Source of the DNA: Gemmatimonas sp.
GTDB lineage: Bacteria > Gemmatimonadota > Gemmatimonadetes > Gemmatimonadales > Gemmatimonadaceae
NCBI GenBank assembly: GCA_011390805.1
Contig: JAABRT010000023.1
Span: 1 to 44,193, forward strand
Length of the DNA stretch: 44,193 nucleotides
Direction: 5' to 3'
Under the pieces are notes generated by a model. The model was not told the DNA's origin. It saw only the letters and a list, made by a program, of their open reading frames with translations, and made no database searches. Both the position numbers and the translations under genes were made by a program. Position 1 is the first letter of the stretch. Every line of letters starts with the position of its first letter. This document shows, in pieces, positions 35,001 to 43,018 of the stretch.

Positions 35001-35702
35001 CGATGAGGAATCGGCGCGGAAGACAAGCTCTGCACCATCAGCATTGAAGTTCACCAGTCCGGCGCGCACATCGAGCGCCCCGCCGCGCGGCACGGTGATG
35101 TTACCGGGCTCGACACTCACCGATCGTACAACAGAGGCAGCTTCGGCCGTTGTCCATGGCACGAACTGCAACCGGGCCATGTCGCGAATGCTTTGCGGTC
35201 CGAAGAACAGCAACAGTGCCGCACCGGCACCCACTACACCCATGGCCTGCAGCGCGTGCATGGACGGGCGCTTTTCAAGTCTGCGCTCGCGCTGAATCGG
35301 GGTGAGTGACGCGACAACCTGTGCCGCAAGACGTGCCGTGAGCGCAGACGACGCGCGCTCCTCACTCGGCTTGCCCACTTCGTGTACCGCCGAAATGAGC
35401 GACTGTCGCAACTCAGGCGCGCGCTCCTCTACGTACAGCGCGAAGCGCTCATCGGACGTGCGGCGCAAAAACGGATACACCAGAAAGCGTGCCGCCGCGG
35501 CAAGCATGATGCCCCATGCACACACCCGCACGATCGTGACGGTGGTTTCACCCGGCCCCAACACGCGGAAGAGCAGCCAGCCCAGAGCTACCGCCGCCGC
35601 AGCGGCAAGCACAATGGCTGCGACGCCTTGAAGCACCTGACGTTGCCGCCACTGACGGCGCAAGGCATGTAATGCAGCGAGAAGTTGTACGTCTGGGGTC
35701 AT
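32031..35702 (-). CDS. DUF4175 family membrane protein with Gln/Gly-rich repeat
   Basis: A 1223 aa inner-membrane protein, last in the MoxR operon. Two or three membrane helices lie in the first 150 residues (VLQGVAAIVLAAAAAVALGW near the start), followed by a large periplasmic region. Residues about 180-480 hold Ig-like or beta-sandwich repeats typical of DUF4175 (VKSITLELTYPAYTGLPPE and VTSLEEVTIAAQADDDYGVT). Then come long Gln/Glu/Arg/Ala-rich coiled coils broken by Gly tracts, and near residue 1000 the repeat of GQGQQ units. The C-terminus is a short helical domain (RLESGALIGDPKGLAELQ). The start ATG at 35702 overlaps the VWA gene by 4 nt (ATGA). The function is unknown; DUF4175 is usually found with MoxR/DUF58/VWA genes. 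Confidence 0.85.
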   Translation of the reverse strand: MTPDVQLLAALHALRRQWRQRQVLQGVAAIVLAAAAAVALGWLLFRVLGPGETTVTIVRVCAWGIMLAAAARFLVYPFLRRTSDERFALYVEERAPELRQSLISAVHEVGKPSEERASSALTARLAAQVVASLTPIQRERRLEKRPSMHALQAMGVVGAGAALLLFFGPQSIRDMARLQFVPWTTAEAASVVRSVSVEPGNITVPRGGALDVRAGLVNFNADGAELVFRADSSSEWIRLPMQPEGGVDSTGAGQGAFTSRLFDIISPTEYYVESDGIRSEVYTLKVSDLPAVKSITLELTYPAYTGLPPERIESSGDVAAVVGTRVRVIPELSRTVRSGSLRFDEGDPIPFVADSSGEWSGEFRIAKTGFYRVDLVSEDGRDVPGGVQYAVDAIADRAPIVRIESPGRDTKVTSLEEVTIAAQADDDYGVTSLELRYRVNGGEEQRVSIMQTARRDADEVSAAHTLYLEEQTLEPGDLIAYNVVARDGAGNEGTSDVYFLEVRPFNRNYRQAEQGGGGGGGGGGGGESADGFVARQREIVAGTFNWQRDSATRTARQRSTDLTTLTIAQGRVKDDVKTLIGQLEARGVSASDTTFALIKAELTAAAAAMAEAEEILGRGQGGAALPTEQKALQHAQRAQALYRDVQVQMDQQGGGGGGGGGGGSSAEDLADLFELQTDKLRNQYEAVQQSSEQAAQQEVDETLERLKQLASRQQQENERLQRMQQELSERLGQQASGGGGGGQAQREMARQAEEEARRLERLAREQNSPELQNAAQRLQQAADAMRQAAAGSSAQGNEALEELNRAARGLEQTRSDNVNQGVQRLAERARELESRQREMEAAVKGLGGGTPSERLEQLRRLDERKQTLASDVARLEAEADRLAREARREQPEASRALSAATEVMREQRLRDRIEYSRNVVRGGSPEYAAGFEEQITELLGDVTSQLSGAQRALTEESASRQQERTLEQARDLVRGLESLRDRLAEQQGGQRDTMGSGQSGQGQQGQGQQGQGQQGQGQQGQGQQGQGQQGQGQQGQGQQGQGQQGQGQQGQGQQGQGQQGQGQQGQGQQGQGQQGQGQGQQQGDGGQGGQSQRGGALTGARSDGRPSGDASQARGEFRLRRQNAEALRRELASQGVDVRDLDRAIGDLRRLESGALIGDPKGLAELQASVIEGLKTFEFALFRSYGLGAGNRPALGAGAPVPAEYRALVEEYYRSLANDRGRP
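32480..32704 (-). repeat. Tandem repeat: 15 copies of a 15 bp unit inside the DUF4175 gene
   Basis: From 32480 to 32704 the plus strand reads 15 near-identical units of CCTGCTGGCCTTGCC (variants differ by one to three bases, mainly at third codon positions). On the coding minus strand each unit encodes Gly-Gln-Gly-Gln-Gln. The array is exactly in frame and flanked by further GQ-rich text. Unit differences are mostly silent, which suggests selection for the peptide. Confidence 0.95.
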
Positions 35703-37762
35703 GAGGCACTCCGCTCCGATCCAGCAACGGTGAGGCGCGCGGCTTTGCCGCGCCATCCCCGGTTGGCCAGCAGCGTTTCCGCCACCAGCAACAGGGCTGC
35801 GACCATCAACAACCAGCGCCAGATCCCCTGACGCTTTTCAAGTTCAATCGAACCGGCGGGACCGGCATCTGCGCCCGCTTCATCATTCGACACTGCAACA
35901 CCAACAAGCAGTTCGCGTGCATCCACTGGCGTGAGGTCCGATTCCACTGCCGAGACGTTCACCGCCGCCGTGGATACCGGATCGCCCGACACGACACTGC
36001 TATAAGCCGAATACACGCCGCGCTCCGCGAGTGCCACGGCAGCACCTGTGGAATCATTGCCCGCGGGCCGCAAAATCTCACCTGACGGCGTTGACACCAC
36101 CGGCTCAGGCAAACTCTTCGGTAGCGCCCAGGCTTCGCCGGTGAGCTGCCACAGCGGCGCGGCGGTATGCCCTGACGTGTGCAGTACCATGCGCCGCAGC
36201 AGCGGAAAAAACGCAGGCTGCAGCGGCAGATCACCCGTCCGCGTATCCAGCGACGTGGCCAGGACCAACAGACGACCGGCACCTTCACGACGTTCGAGCA
36301 CCGCCGGCGAACCATCGTCGAAGCGGGCGAGTACTTCAGTCCCCGCGGGTACTTCCAGTCGCGCATACCGGATGAAACGCGCCGATGTGAGTGCACCGGG
36401 CGTATCACGGAACGCCGAGAACACAGGATGTTCGGTTTGCACGTCACCGAATGTGCCGCCGCGATCGGCGAACCGATCAGCCGATCCGTTTACAGTGGCC
36501 GCATTGAGCGGCACAACAGCATCGCGCGATGAAAGGCGACGACCGATGATGACGATCGCGCCGCCTCCGCCGCGTACAAATGTTTCGAGTGCCGCATTCT
36601 CCGATTGTGTGAGTGGTGTATCCCACACAAACACCATCTCCGCGTCCTGCAGCGCCGCCTCGTTCAGTGAGCCGGGACGACGGCGTTCCACAGCAACCGT
36701 GGGCGCGCGACCGATCGCAAGCGCACGTTCGGCGAAGAGCGTTTCAACACCGAATGCATCATCCGGAGCCAGCAGCACCACGGGCAATCCGTCCTCACCT
36801 TCGAGAGCAAAGTGAAACGTATCGTCAGCGGCGAGGGCGTCGGTGTCGAGCGTGATGAGACCACGGACGCGACCGGAGGGCAGTGGCACTGCGTCAAACG
36901 ACACAACACGCTCGCCATCAGTGGGCAGTGTGATGCTCTGTTCACCGCTGGCCCGTCCATCGATCTGCAAACGTGCGGTGACCGTTCGGACATCGCTCAG
37001 GCGGCGCGAGGCCACGCGTGCTTGTACCGCCAGTCGGGTGCGTTCAGCGTCGGCCACGCGTCGCACGTCAACGCCGGAAACCGACACGTTCGCTTCGCTC
37101 GATCGCACAACCGGCACAGCGCGCACCGTAATGCGCTCAGGCAACTCAAGGCCGGCGAGTCCGGCCACGCCGCCACGCTGCAAGTCGGTAATCACCAGCA
37201 CTTCGGCCGGCACATTGGGTGCATCAAGCAGTACGCTGCGCGCCGCACGCAGCGCCGATACGTAGCGCGTACTGCGCGTGCTCGGTGTGGCCGTCTGCAG
37301 CAACGCATCAATCGCCGAGTGATCGGTGGTGAGCGGCTGGGCGACTTCGGCTTCGTCATCAAAGAACACCAGTCCCAGACGATCCTGCGGACCGGACTCG
37401 CGCACAATGCGTCGCGCCGAATCAATCGCGGCGGCCCACGATTCGCTGTGCCCCATGCTCATGCTGCGATCCAGCAACAACACCTTGGTGCTTGGCGCGT
37501 CTTCTGCCGCCGCCGCGTCACTGTTGCCGGCAAACGGTCGCGCGAAAGCCAGCACGAGCAACGCCAGCGCCAACGCGCGCAGCAGGAGCAGCGGCCAATC
37601 GGTAATGCGCTGTCGTTTGCTGGTGCGGATTGACAGCTTCTCCAGAAACATCAGAGAAGGAAAGCGTACCGGCGTCCCTTTCTCGCGATGCCGCAGGTGC
37701 ATCGCGATGGGGATGGCCAGCGCAAACAGCCCGGCCAGGAATGCGGGAACGAGAAAGTTCAT
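35699..37762 (-). CDS. BatA-like VWA-domain membrane protein
   Basis: A 687 aa membrane protein. It opens with the BatA N-terminal domain: membrane helix LVPAFLAGLFALAIPIAMHL, then the basic patch HLRHREKG and RFPSLMFLEKL, then a second helix at about 57-77. The VWA domain starts with VLLLDRSMSMGHS, in which Asp98-x-Ser100-x-Ser102 forms the metal site, and contains ITDLQRGG. A large middle region of beta-rich domains (up to residue 640) and a final membrane helix (GIWRWLLMVAALLLVAETLL) follow. It starts 1 nt inside the DUF58 stop (TGATG) and its stop overlaps DUF4175. MoxR and DUF58 partners are directly upstream, so it is the effector side of a MoxR-VWA system. Confidence 0.9.
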   Translation of the reverse strand: MNFLVPAFLAGLFALAIPIAMHLRHREKGTPVRFPSLMFLEKLSIRTSKRQRITDWPLLLLRALALALLVLAFARPFAGNSDAAAAEDAPSTKVLLLDRSMSMGHSESWAAAIDSARRIVRESGPQDRLGLVFFDDEAEVAQPLTTDHSAIDALLQTATPSTRSTRYVSALRAARSVLLDAPNVPAEVLVITDLQRGGVAGLAGLELPERITVRAVPVVRSSEANVSVSGVDVRRVADAERTRLAVQARVASRRLSDVRTVTARLQIDGRASGEQSITLPTDGERVVSFDAVPLPSGRVRGLITLDTDALAADDTFHFALEGEDGLPVVLLAPDDAFGVETLFAERALAIGRAPTVAVERRRPGSLNEAALQDAEMVFVWDTPLTQSENAALETFVRGGGGAIVIIGRRLSSRDAVVPLNAATVNGSADRFADRGGTFGDVQTEHPVFSAFRDTPGALTSARFIRYARLEVPAGTEVLARFDDGSPAVLERREGAGRLLVLATSLDTRTGDLPLQPAFFPLLRRMVLHTSGHTAAPLWQLTGEAWALPKSLPEPVVSTPSGEILRPAGNDSTGAAVALAERGVYSAYSSVVSGDPVSTAAVNVSAVESDLTPVDARELLVGVAVSNDEAGADAGPAGSIELEKRQGIWRWLLMVAALLLVAETLLANRGWRGKAARLTVAGSERSAS

Positions 37763-38661
37763 CAGCGCCCCGGATGGCGCCGGGCGCGCATGTCGAGGTA
37801 CGCGTGCAATGCACGGTCAAGCGGCTGGTCTGTATCGAGTGGCACATAATCCGCGCGTGCCGCTGCCAGACGCTTGGTAAGCGCTTCACGATGCGCCGCG
37901 AATGCGTCGCGATACTGCTTGCGCAAATCATCAGGCCGCAGCGGCAATCGCACCCCGCTTTCCGCGTCCTCGATGGTGAGTGGCGCGGCAAACGAGAGTT
38001 CACGTTCACCCGGATCGATGGGATGAAACAGAATCACATCGTGACCGCGGGCGCGCATGGTATCGAGAGCGCGACCAAGTTTATCAGCCGGTTCGTAGCA
38101 GTCAGACACCACCACCACGACGCCCGCGCGTGTAGTGACGTGCGCCAGTCGATCGATCGTGGCCAGCAGCTCGCCCTTGCCCGACGGAGCAGTGCGCGAA
38201 ATCGTGTGCAAGATGCGTTGCAGATGACGCGCCGATGGTGGGATGACCTCGCCGATGTCCGCACCCATGGTCACAAAACCCACCTTGTCGCCTTGCTGCT
38301 TGCTCAACCACGCGAGTGATGCAATGAGAAACCGCGCGTAGTCAAACTTGGTGACGGTGGTAGTGGTGAAATCCATGGACGCCGATGTATCGAGTGCAAA
38401 CCACACACTCACATTGGTATCGGCCTCGTACTGCTTTACGTAGTAGCGGTCGGTGCGCGCATACAGACGCCAGTCCACACGCCGCAAATCATCACCCGGC
38501 TGATAGGCGCGATGCTCAGCGAAGTCGAGCGATGAACCTTTGCGCACCGAGCGGTGCACGCCATGCATGAAGCCGTCCACCACCGTGCGGGCCAGCAACT
38601 CGAAATCCGAGATGCGGGCCAGCAATGCCGGATCAAGAAAGGCAGTGGGGGCAATGGCCAC
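37762..38661 (-). CDS. DUF58 domain protein
   Basis: A 299 aa protein from GTG at 38661. It contains the family block SSLDFAEHRAYQPGDDLRRVDWRLYART, then YYVKQYEAD, then VWFALDTSASMDF, a VWA-like Asp-x-Ser-x-Ser site. VVVVSDCYEPADKLGRAL follows as the second metal region. Here the VWA-like domain is soluble, with no membrane helices, unlike many DUF58 proteins. It starts 2 nt after the moxR stop, and is the usual partner of MoxR ATPases. The role is inferred as a scaffold or substrate for MoxR. Confidence 0.92.
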   Translation of the reverse strand: MAIAPTAFLDPALLARISDFELLARTVVDGFMHGVHRSVRKGSSLDFAEHRAYQPGDDLRRVDWRLYARTDRYYVKQYEADTNVSVWFALDTSASMDFTTTTVTKFDYARFLIASLAWLSKQQGDKVGFVTMGADIGEVIPPSARHLQRILHTISRTAPSGKGELLATIDRLAHVTTRAGVVVVVSDCYEPADKLGRALDTMRARGHDVILFHPIDPGERELSFAAPLTIEDAESGVRLPLRPDDLRKQYRDAFAAHREALTKRLAAARADYVPLDTDQPLDRALHAYLDMRARRHPGR

Positions 38662-38663
38662 GC

Positions 38664-39704
38664 CTAACGCTCCGAGCGCGGTACAGGATTGGCCTGCACG
38701 AGCTGCTCAACAATCTTGTCTGTCGTAACTTTCTCCGACTGCGCCTGGAAGTTGGCCAGAATGCGATGGCGCAGCACCGGGCGCGCGAGTGCGCGAATGT
38801 CGTCGAGGCTTACATGCGTGCGCCCCTGCAGCAACGCACGCGCTTTGCCGCCGAGCACCAATGCCTGTGCCGCGCGCACACTGCCACCGTACGACACCCA
38901 TTGCTTCACGAAATCGGGCGCGTGTGTATCTGACGGGCGCGACATACGAACCAGTCGCACCGCCCAACGCGTGACCATATCCGACACCGGTACACGACGT
39001 ACCAGCTGCTGGAACGCCAGAATCTCCGCTTTGCTCACAACCGGCGTGATCGATTTCGGCGAGACCGACGTGGTGGAACGCACCACATTGACTTCGTCGT
39101 CTTCGGGCAGGTAGTCGAGCATGACTTCAAGCATGAAGCGATCGAGCTGTGCTTCGGGCAATGGATACGTGCCTTCCAGCTCGATCGGATTCTGCGTGGC
39201 GAATACAAAGAACGGCGGATCGAGTTCATACGTGCGCCCCTGCACGGTCACGCGCTTTTCCTGCATCGCTTCCAGCAGGGCGGCCTGCGTCTTGGGCGGC
39301 GTGCGATTGATTTCGTCTGCCAGCAGCACATTGGCAAATACGGGGCCGGCCATGAACGCAAGTTTGCGCTGACCAGTGGTCGCATCATCCTGAATCACAT
39401 CGGTGCCCGTAACGTCGGACGGCATCAGGTCAGGCGTGAACTGAATGCGATTGAACTTGAGATCAAGCGCGCGCGCCAGCGACGACACCAGCAGAGTTTT
39501 GGCGAGGCCCGGCACACCCACCAGCAGACAGTTGCCACCGGCAAACAGTGCAATGAGTGCCTGTTCAACCACGGCGTCCTGTCCGACAATCACCTTGCGG
39601 AGTTCATCGGTGATACGGGTGCCCGCCGAATGCAGACGGTCAGCGAGAGCGGCGTCGTCAAGCGAAAGCAGCTCGGAGTCGGGCGGGATGTTGGTCACGG
39701 TCAC
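38664..39704 (-). CDS. MoxR family AAA+ ATPase
   Basis: A 346 aa cytoplasmic ATPase of the MoxR group. Walker A is GVPGLAKT at residues 63-70, Walker B LLADEINRTPPKTQAALLEAMQE at about 128-150, sensor 1 FVFATQNPIELEGTYPLPEAQLDRF at about 165-190, and a C-terminal AAA lid with a basic sensor 2 (LGGKARALLQGR). The start is GTG 39704 with GAGG 7 nt upstream. Known MoxR proteins assemble or activate partner complexes carrying VWA domains, and here DUF58 and VWA genes follow with no gap. 15 nt separate it from the DUF4159 gene upstream. Confidence 0.95.
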   Translation of the reverse strand: MTVTNIPPDSELLSLDDAALADRLHSAGTRITDELRKVIVGQDAVVEQALIALFAGGNCLLVGVPGLAKTLLVSSLARALDLKFNRIQFTPDLMPSDVTGTDVIQDDATTGQRKLAFMAGPVFANVLLADEINRTPPKTQAALLEAMQEKRVTVQGRTYELDPPFFVFATQNPIELEGTYPLPEAQLDRFMLEVMLDYLPEDDEVNVVRSTTSVSPKSITPVVSKAEILAFQQLVRRVPVSDMVTRWAVRLVRMSRPSDTHAPDFVKQWVSYGGSVRAAQALVLGGKARALLQGRTHVSLDDIRALARPVLRHRILANFQAQSEKVTTDKIVEQLVQANPVPRSER

Positions 39705-39719
39705 TCGATGGCCTCGGGG

Positions 39720-40523
39720 TCAGCGGCTGAGGGCGTAAATGATGTAGTTGATGCCGATCTTGTACGCTTCGTTGGACAGCTCGATGGGAAAAAATCCTTC
39801 GTCGGAAAACTCCCACCACTCGGCGATGTCATTGTTGTAGTTCACGATCATGAGCATGCGCTTGGTGGGATCGTTGTCTTCAAACACGCCGTAATACTCA
39901 GCCGGGATCTGCTGGAGCGGATGCACCTGATCGAGCTTGGCAATACGGTAAAACGAGTCGAAGATCGGGTGATCCACGTCGAGGCGTATCGGGATGGCGC
40001 CCGGCAACACCTTTTGCAGCTGCCCCTCGAAGTTGAACCAGTCACGTCCCGCGAAATCGTCAAAGATCATGAAGCCACCTTTGAGCAGATACTCGCGCAG
40101 CCGGTCCACTTCCTCCGGCGACGGCGCCCAGAATCCGGGCTCCGCCATGTAAATCACCGGAAACCGGAACAGCTCGGGATTGTCGAGCGAGATGATCGTG
40201 CTGGCGTCGCTGCGTACGTTTATTGACGACAGCTCGCTCAGCAGCTTCAGGAAGTTGCGTTCAGCTCGCGGATAGTCATGACTCCACGGCGCGCCACCGC
40301 CGCGACGGAAGCTGAAGTTCATCGGCTCGCTGTAGCTGATGCGCGCAAACACGTAGCGACCGTCGTACTCGGCGTTGGGAAAATCTTCGACGTAACGACC
40401 GCGCCCCTGCGCAAACGCAAACGTTCCGGCGCTCACAAGCAGGAATGCCGTCAGCAGCCACGTTGCAGCACGACGCGAAACCTTTTGGTGACGCGCAGCG
40501 GGGATGAGCAATTGCTTACGCAT
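39720..40523 (-). CDS. DUF4159 domain protein, exported
   Basis: A 267 aa protein with a signal peptide (residues 15-38: TWLLTAFLLVSAGTFAFAQ). The rest is DUF4159, a glutamine-amidotransferase-like fold: FARISYSEPMNF, YPRAERNFLKLLSEL, ELFRFPVIYMAEPGFW, YLLKGGFMIFDDFAG and HPIFDSFYRI. A catalytic Cys in the amidotransferase elbow is missing (the strand reads IYMAEPGFW), as in the family. It overlaps the TPR gene stop by 1 nt (TAATG). It lies upstream of moxR, so the periplasmic part of the operon comes first. Confidence 0.92.
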   Translation of the reverse strand: MRKQLLIPAARHQKVSRRAATWLLTAFLLVSAGTFAFAQGRGRYVEDFPNAEYDGRYVFARISYSEPMNFSFRRGGGAPWSHDYPRAERNFLKLLSELSSINVRSDASTIISLDNPELFRFPVIYMAEPGFWAPSPEEVDRLREYLLKGGFMIFDDFAGRDWFNFEGQLQKVLPGAIPIRLDVDHPIFDSFYRIAKLDQVHPLQQIPAEYYGVFEDNDPTKRMLMIVNYNNDIAEWWEFSDEGFFPIELSNEAYKIGINYIIYALSR

Positions 40524-43018
40524 TACCGCACCCCCGGTGGAGTTGCGCCTGAACGCAACTGCAACAACAGCGTTTGCGCTTTCTCAAAACCCGGCGCGTT
40601 CTCGAGCATGCCCAACACTTCACGTCGCGCAGCGGAAATGTCTCCGGCGTTCTGAAGCGCCAGTGCCAACTGGTAGCGCGCTTCAAGCGGATCCGATGGA
40701 CCAATCGCCAGTACCGCGCGCCGTTCGCGTACTGCAAGTGCCGACATCTTCAGCCGTTGCGCTGCGTCAGCCAGTCGTGTGTGCGTACTGACCTCGTACG
40801 GCGCCATCCAGATCATGCGCTCGAGTGTTTTCACCAGCGCACTGTCATTGCCCTGCGCCTCGTGAATGTCAGCTTCGAGCGCATTCGCCGCCAATGCTGT
40901 TTCACTCGCACGGGTCACAAGTGTGAGTTGCGCCAGCGCAGTGGTGGTGTCAGCGCGGTCAAGGGCCAGACGCGCAAGCTGCCAGGCAGGACCACCGGTT
41001 GTATTGACGCCAGGCATCATCGCTTGCGCCCTCTCAAACGACTCAGTGGCCTGACGCGCACGATCAGCTTCAAGGTGCGACAGTCCTTCACGCATGGCCT
41101 CTACATACGGACCGCGCACATCGCCCGGTCCGTCGCCCGGTTCAATGACATCAAGCGCGCTGCCGAAGCGTGTTTCCATGTACGCACGGAACTGCGCGTC
41201 GAGCGAGTCGCCGGTCACACCAAGCACACGCTCAAACACTTCAGGCGTTTCGAGTCCGTCACGCCATGCACGCATGAGCTCCGGCAGCTTGGACGCGCCA
41301 AACTCTGCTTCAATCATCTCGCACACCAATGACGCGAGGTAATAGCTGAACTGCACCTCGGCGGGATAGCGCGGACGCACAAAACCGTCGTTGAGCGCAC
41401 TCACGGGACGCAGTCGATCGGCCTTGTACGCCGCGAGGAACTCAAGACTTGCCTGCGCACCCCAGCCGTCGCGCGCACGACGCTCTTCAAGCACCGACAA
41501 GCCCTCACTCACCCAGCGCGGCACGCGATGCAACGAGCTGCCAAGCGTGAATGTGTGCGCCAGTTCATGCCACGCCGTGGAGCCCCAGTTAAACGTGCCG
41601 GTTTCGCGCGCCGACGGCGCATCCATGGCCAGCACATCACCAAAGCTCACTCCGAGCGCGCCCAGTCCCGCCAGCCCCACCGAGCGCACCGAGAAGTCAG
41701 CATGCTCGCGGAAGATCTCAAAACGCACGCGACGATCGGGCTGCCAGGCATATCGCGACGCGAGTGAATCGTGCGCTTCTTCAAGCATTGGCAACAGGTA
41801 CAGCTCCATCAGCTCGGCGTCTTCGGGCGAAACAACAAGCTGAAAGCGCCCGCGCTCGATGACCGGAAAGCTGTCCATCTGATCGAGCAGGTCGAGCGTG
41901 TTCTTGTGCCACAGGTTGAACGGATCGATTGCAAAAGCGCGCTCAAGCGTCGCGCGGCCGGCTGCCATGTCGCCGGTTCGCAGCTGATTCGTGCCCAGCA
42001 CGCCAAGCGCCCGTACCGAAGCTGAATCGAGTGCCACTGCCTGCTCTGCCCAGCGCACACCATCGTCATAGCGACGGTGACGCACCGCCGAGGCGGCCAT
42101 GATGGCATAAAAATTTGCCGGGCGTGGATGCAGCGCGCGCGCCGCAAGCTCGGCTTGCTTGAAGGTGGTCGAATCGCCGGTAATCCACGCCACTGCGGCG
42201 CGCGCTGCCCACGTTTCCAGATCGGTGGAGTCAACTGCCAATGCACGATCGGTCGCGAGCATCGCCGAGTCGTACGCTTCGGCTTCGAGATGCAGCCGCG
42301 CGAGCATCGTGTGTGCGGCAGTGAGCGCCGGATTGGCTTTCAGGCTCTGCCGCACCGTGGCCATGGCCTTGCCGTCACCGCTGAAATCCTGCACGCTGGC
42401 CATGCCGAGCAGAGCCCGGGCGTTGTCTTCGTCAGCGTTGAGTACATCGGTGAAAGAGCTGGTCGCGTCGGCCGCGTTGTACTTATCGAGCAACAGTTCA
42501 CCGGCACGCGTGCGTGCTTCGTACAGTGTAGGATCGGCAGCCCACGCCGCATCGAATGCACCAAGCGCCTGTCTGGCAAACCGCGCATCACGCATCCCCA
42601 ACAGCACGTAGGCACGGCCGGCCGCCACATGTTCCTCGGCTGACCAGGCGCTGCCGCCCGACTGGTAGTCGCGCGTGAGCTGTTCGGCTCGCGCGAGTGC
42701 TTCGCGCGATCTGCCTCGCCGCGACTGCAGCTCTGCCTGGCCCACATCGGCCAGGCGGTACAGCGGCGCGCGCGCACTCAATGCACTGCTGTACGCGGAA
42801 TCAGCCGCGGCCAGCTTGCCACGCAGGGTGAGCACGTCGCCGAGTGTCGTAAGCATTGCAGCACCGCCCTCCCGCGCGGCGCGCTCGGCGGCCTCGAGCT
42901 CGCCGCTTTCGGCAAGCGCCATGATGCTGCGACGATCTGTGTCATCTACACACCATGCACCCAGCAGGACAGCGCACGCCGGCGCGAGCAGCAGCGTGCG
43001 GTAGGCGCGCCGCATCAT
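40523..43018 (-). CDS. TPR protein with peptidase MA-like (gluzincin) domain
   Basis: An 831 aa exported protein. Residues 1-22 are hydrophobic after MMRRAYR and serve as signal peptide. Residues about 30-390 and 660-820 are repeated helical hairpins of the TPR type (AAERAAREGG, AFAIDPFNLWHKNTLDLL). The central peptidase domain contains His484-Glu485-Leu-Ala-His488 in TAWHELAHTF and the downstream ligand Glu505 in WVSEGLSVLEE, so the zinc site of peptidase family MA is complete. The ATG at 43018 overlaps the caspase-like gene by 4 nt (ATGA). It may be a periplasmic protease or scaffold of the operon; substrate unknown. Confidence 0.88.
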   Translation of the reverse strand: MMRRAYRTLLLAPACAVLLGAWCVDDTDRRSIMALAESGELEAAERAAREGGAAMLTTLGDVLTLRGKLAAADSAYSSALSARAPLYRLADVGQAELQSRRGRSREALARAEQLTRDYQSGGSAWSAEEHVAAGRAYVLLGMRDARFARQALGAFDAAWAADPTLYEARTRAGELLLDKYNAADATSSFTDVLNADEDNARALLGMASVQDFSGDGKAMATVRQSLKANPALTAAHTMLARLHLEAEAYDSAMLATDRALAVDSTDLETWAARAAVAWITGDSTTFKQAELAARALHPRPANFYAIMAASAVRHRRYDDGVRWAEQAVALDSASVRALGVLGTNQLRTGDMAAGRATLERAFAIDPFNLWHKNTLDLLDQMDSFPVIERGRFQLVVSPEDAELMELYLLPMLEEAHDSLASRYAWQPDRRVRFEIFREHADFSVRSVGLAGLGALGVSFGDVLAMDAPSARETGTFNWGSTAWHELAHTFTLGSSLHRVPRWVSEGLSVLEERRARDGWGAQASLEFLAAYKADRLRPVSALNDGFVRPRYPAEVQFSYYLASLVCEMIEAEFGASKLPELMRAWRDGLETPEVFERVLGVTGDSLDAQFRAYMETRFGSALDVIEPGDGPGDVRGPYVEAMREGLSHLEADRARQATESFERAQAMMPGVNTTGGPAWQLARLALDRADTTTALAQLTLVTRASETALAANALEADIHEAQGNDSALVKTLERMIWMAPYEVSTHTRLADAAQRLKMSALAVRERRAVLAIGPSDPLEARYQLALALQNAGDISAARREVLGMLENAPGFEKAQTLLLQLRSGATPPGVR

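Noticed and set aside
36048..37633. Long plus-strand frames opposite the BatA-like gene
   Set aside because: Ser/Arg/Thr-rich shadow text with no motifs, lying inside a clear gene.
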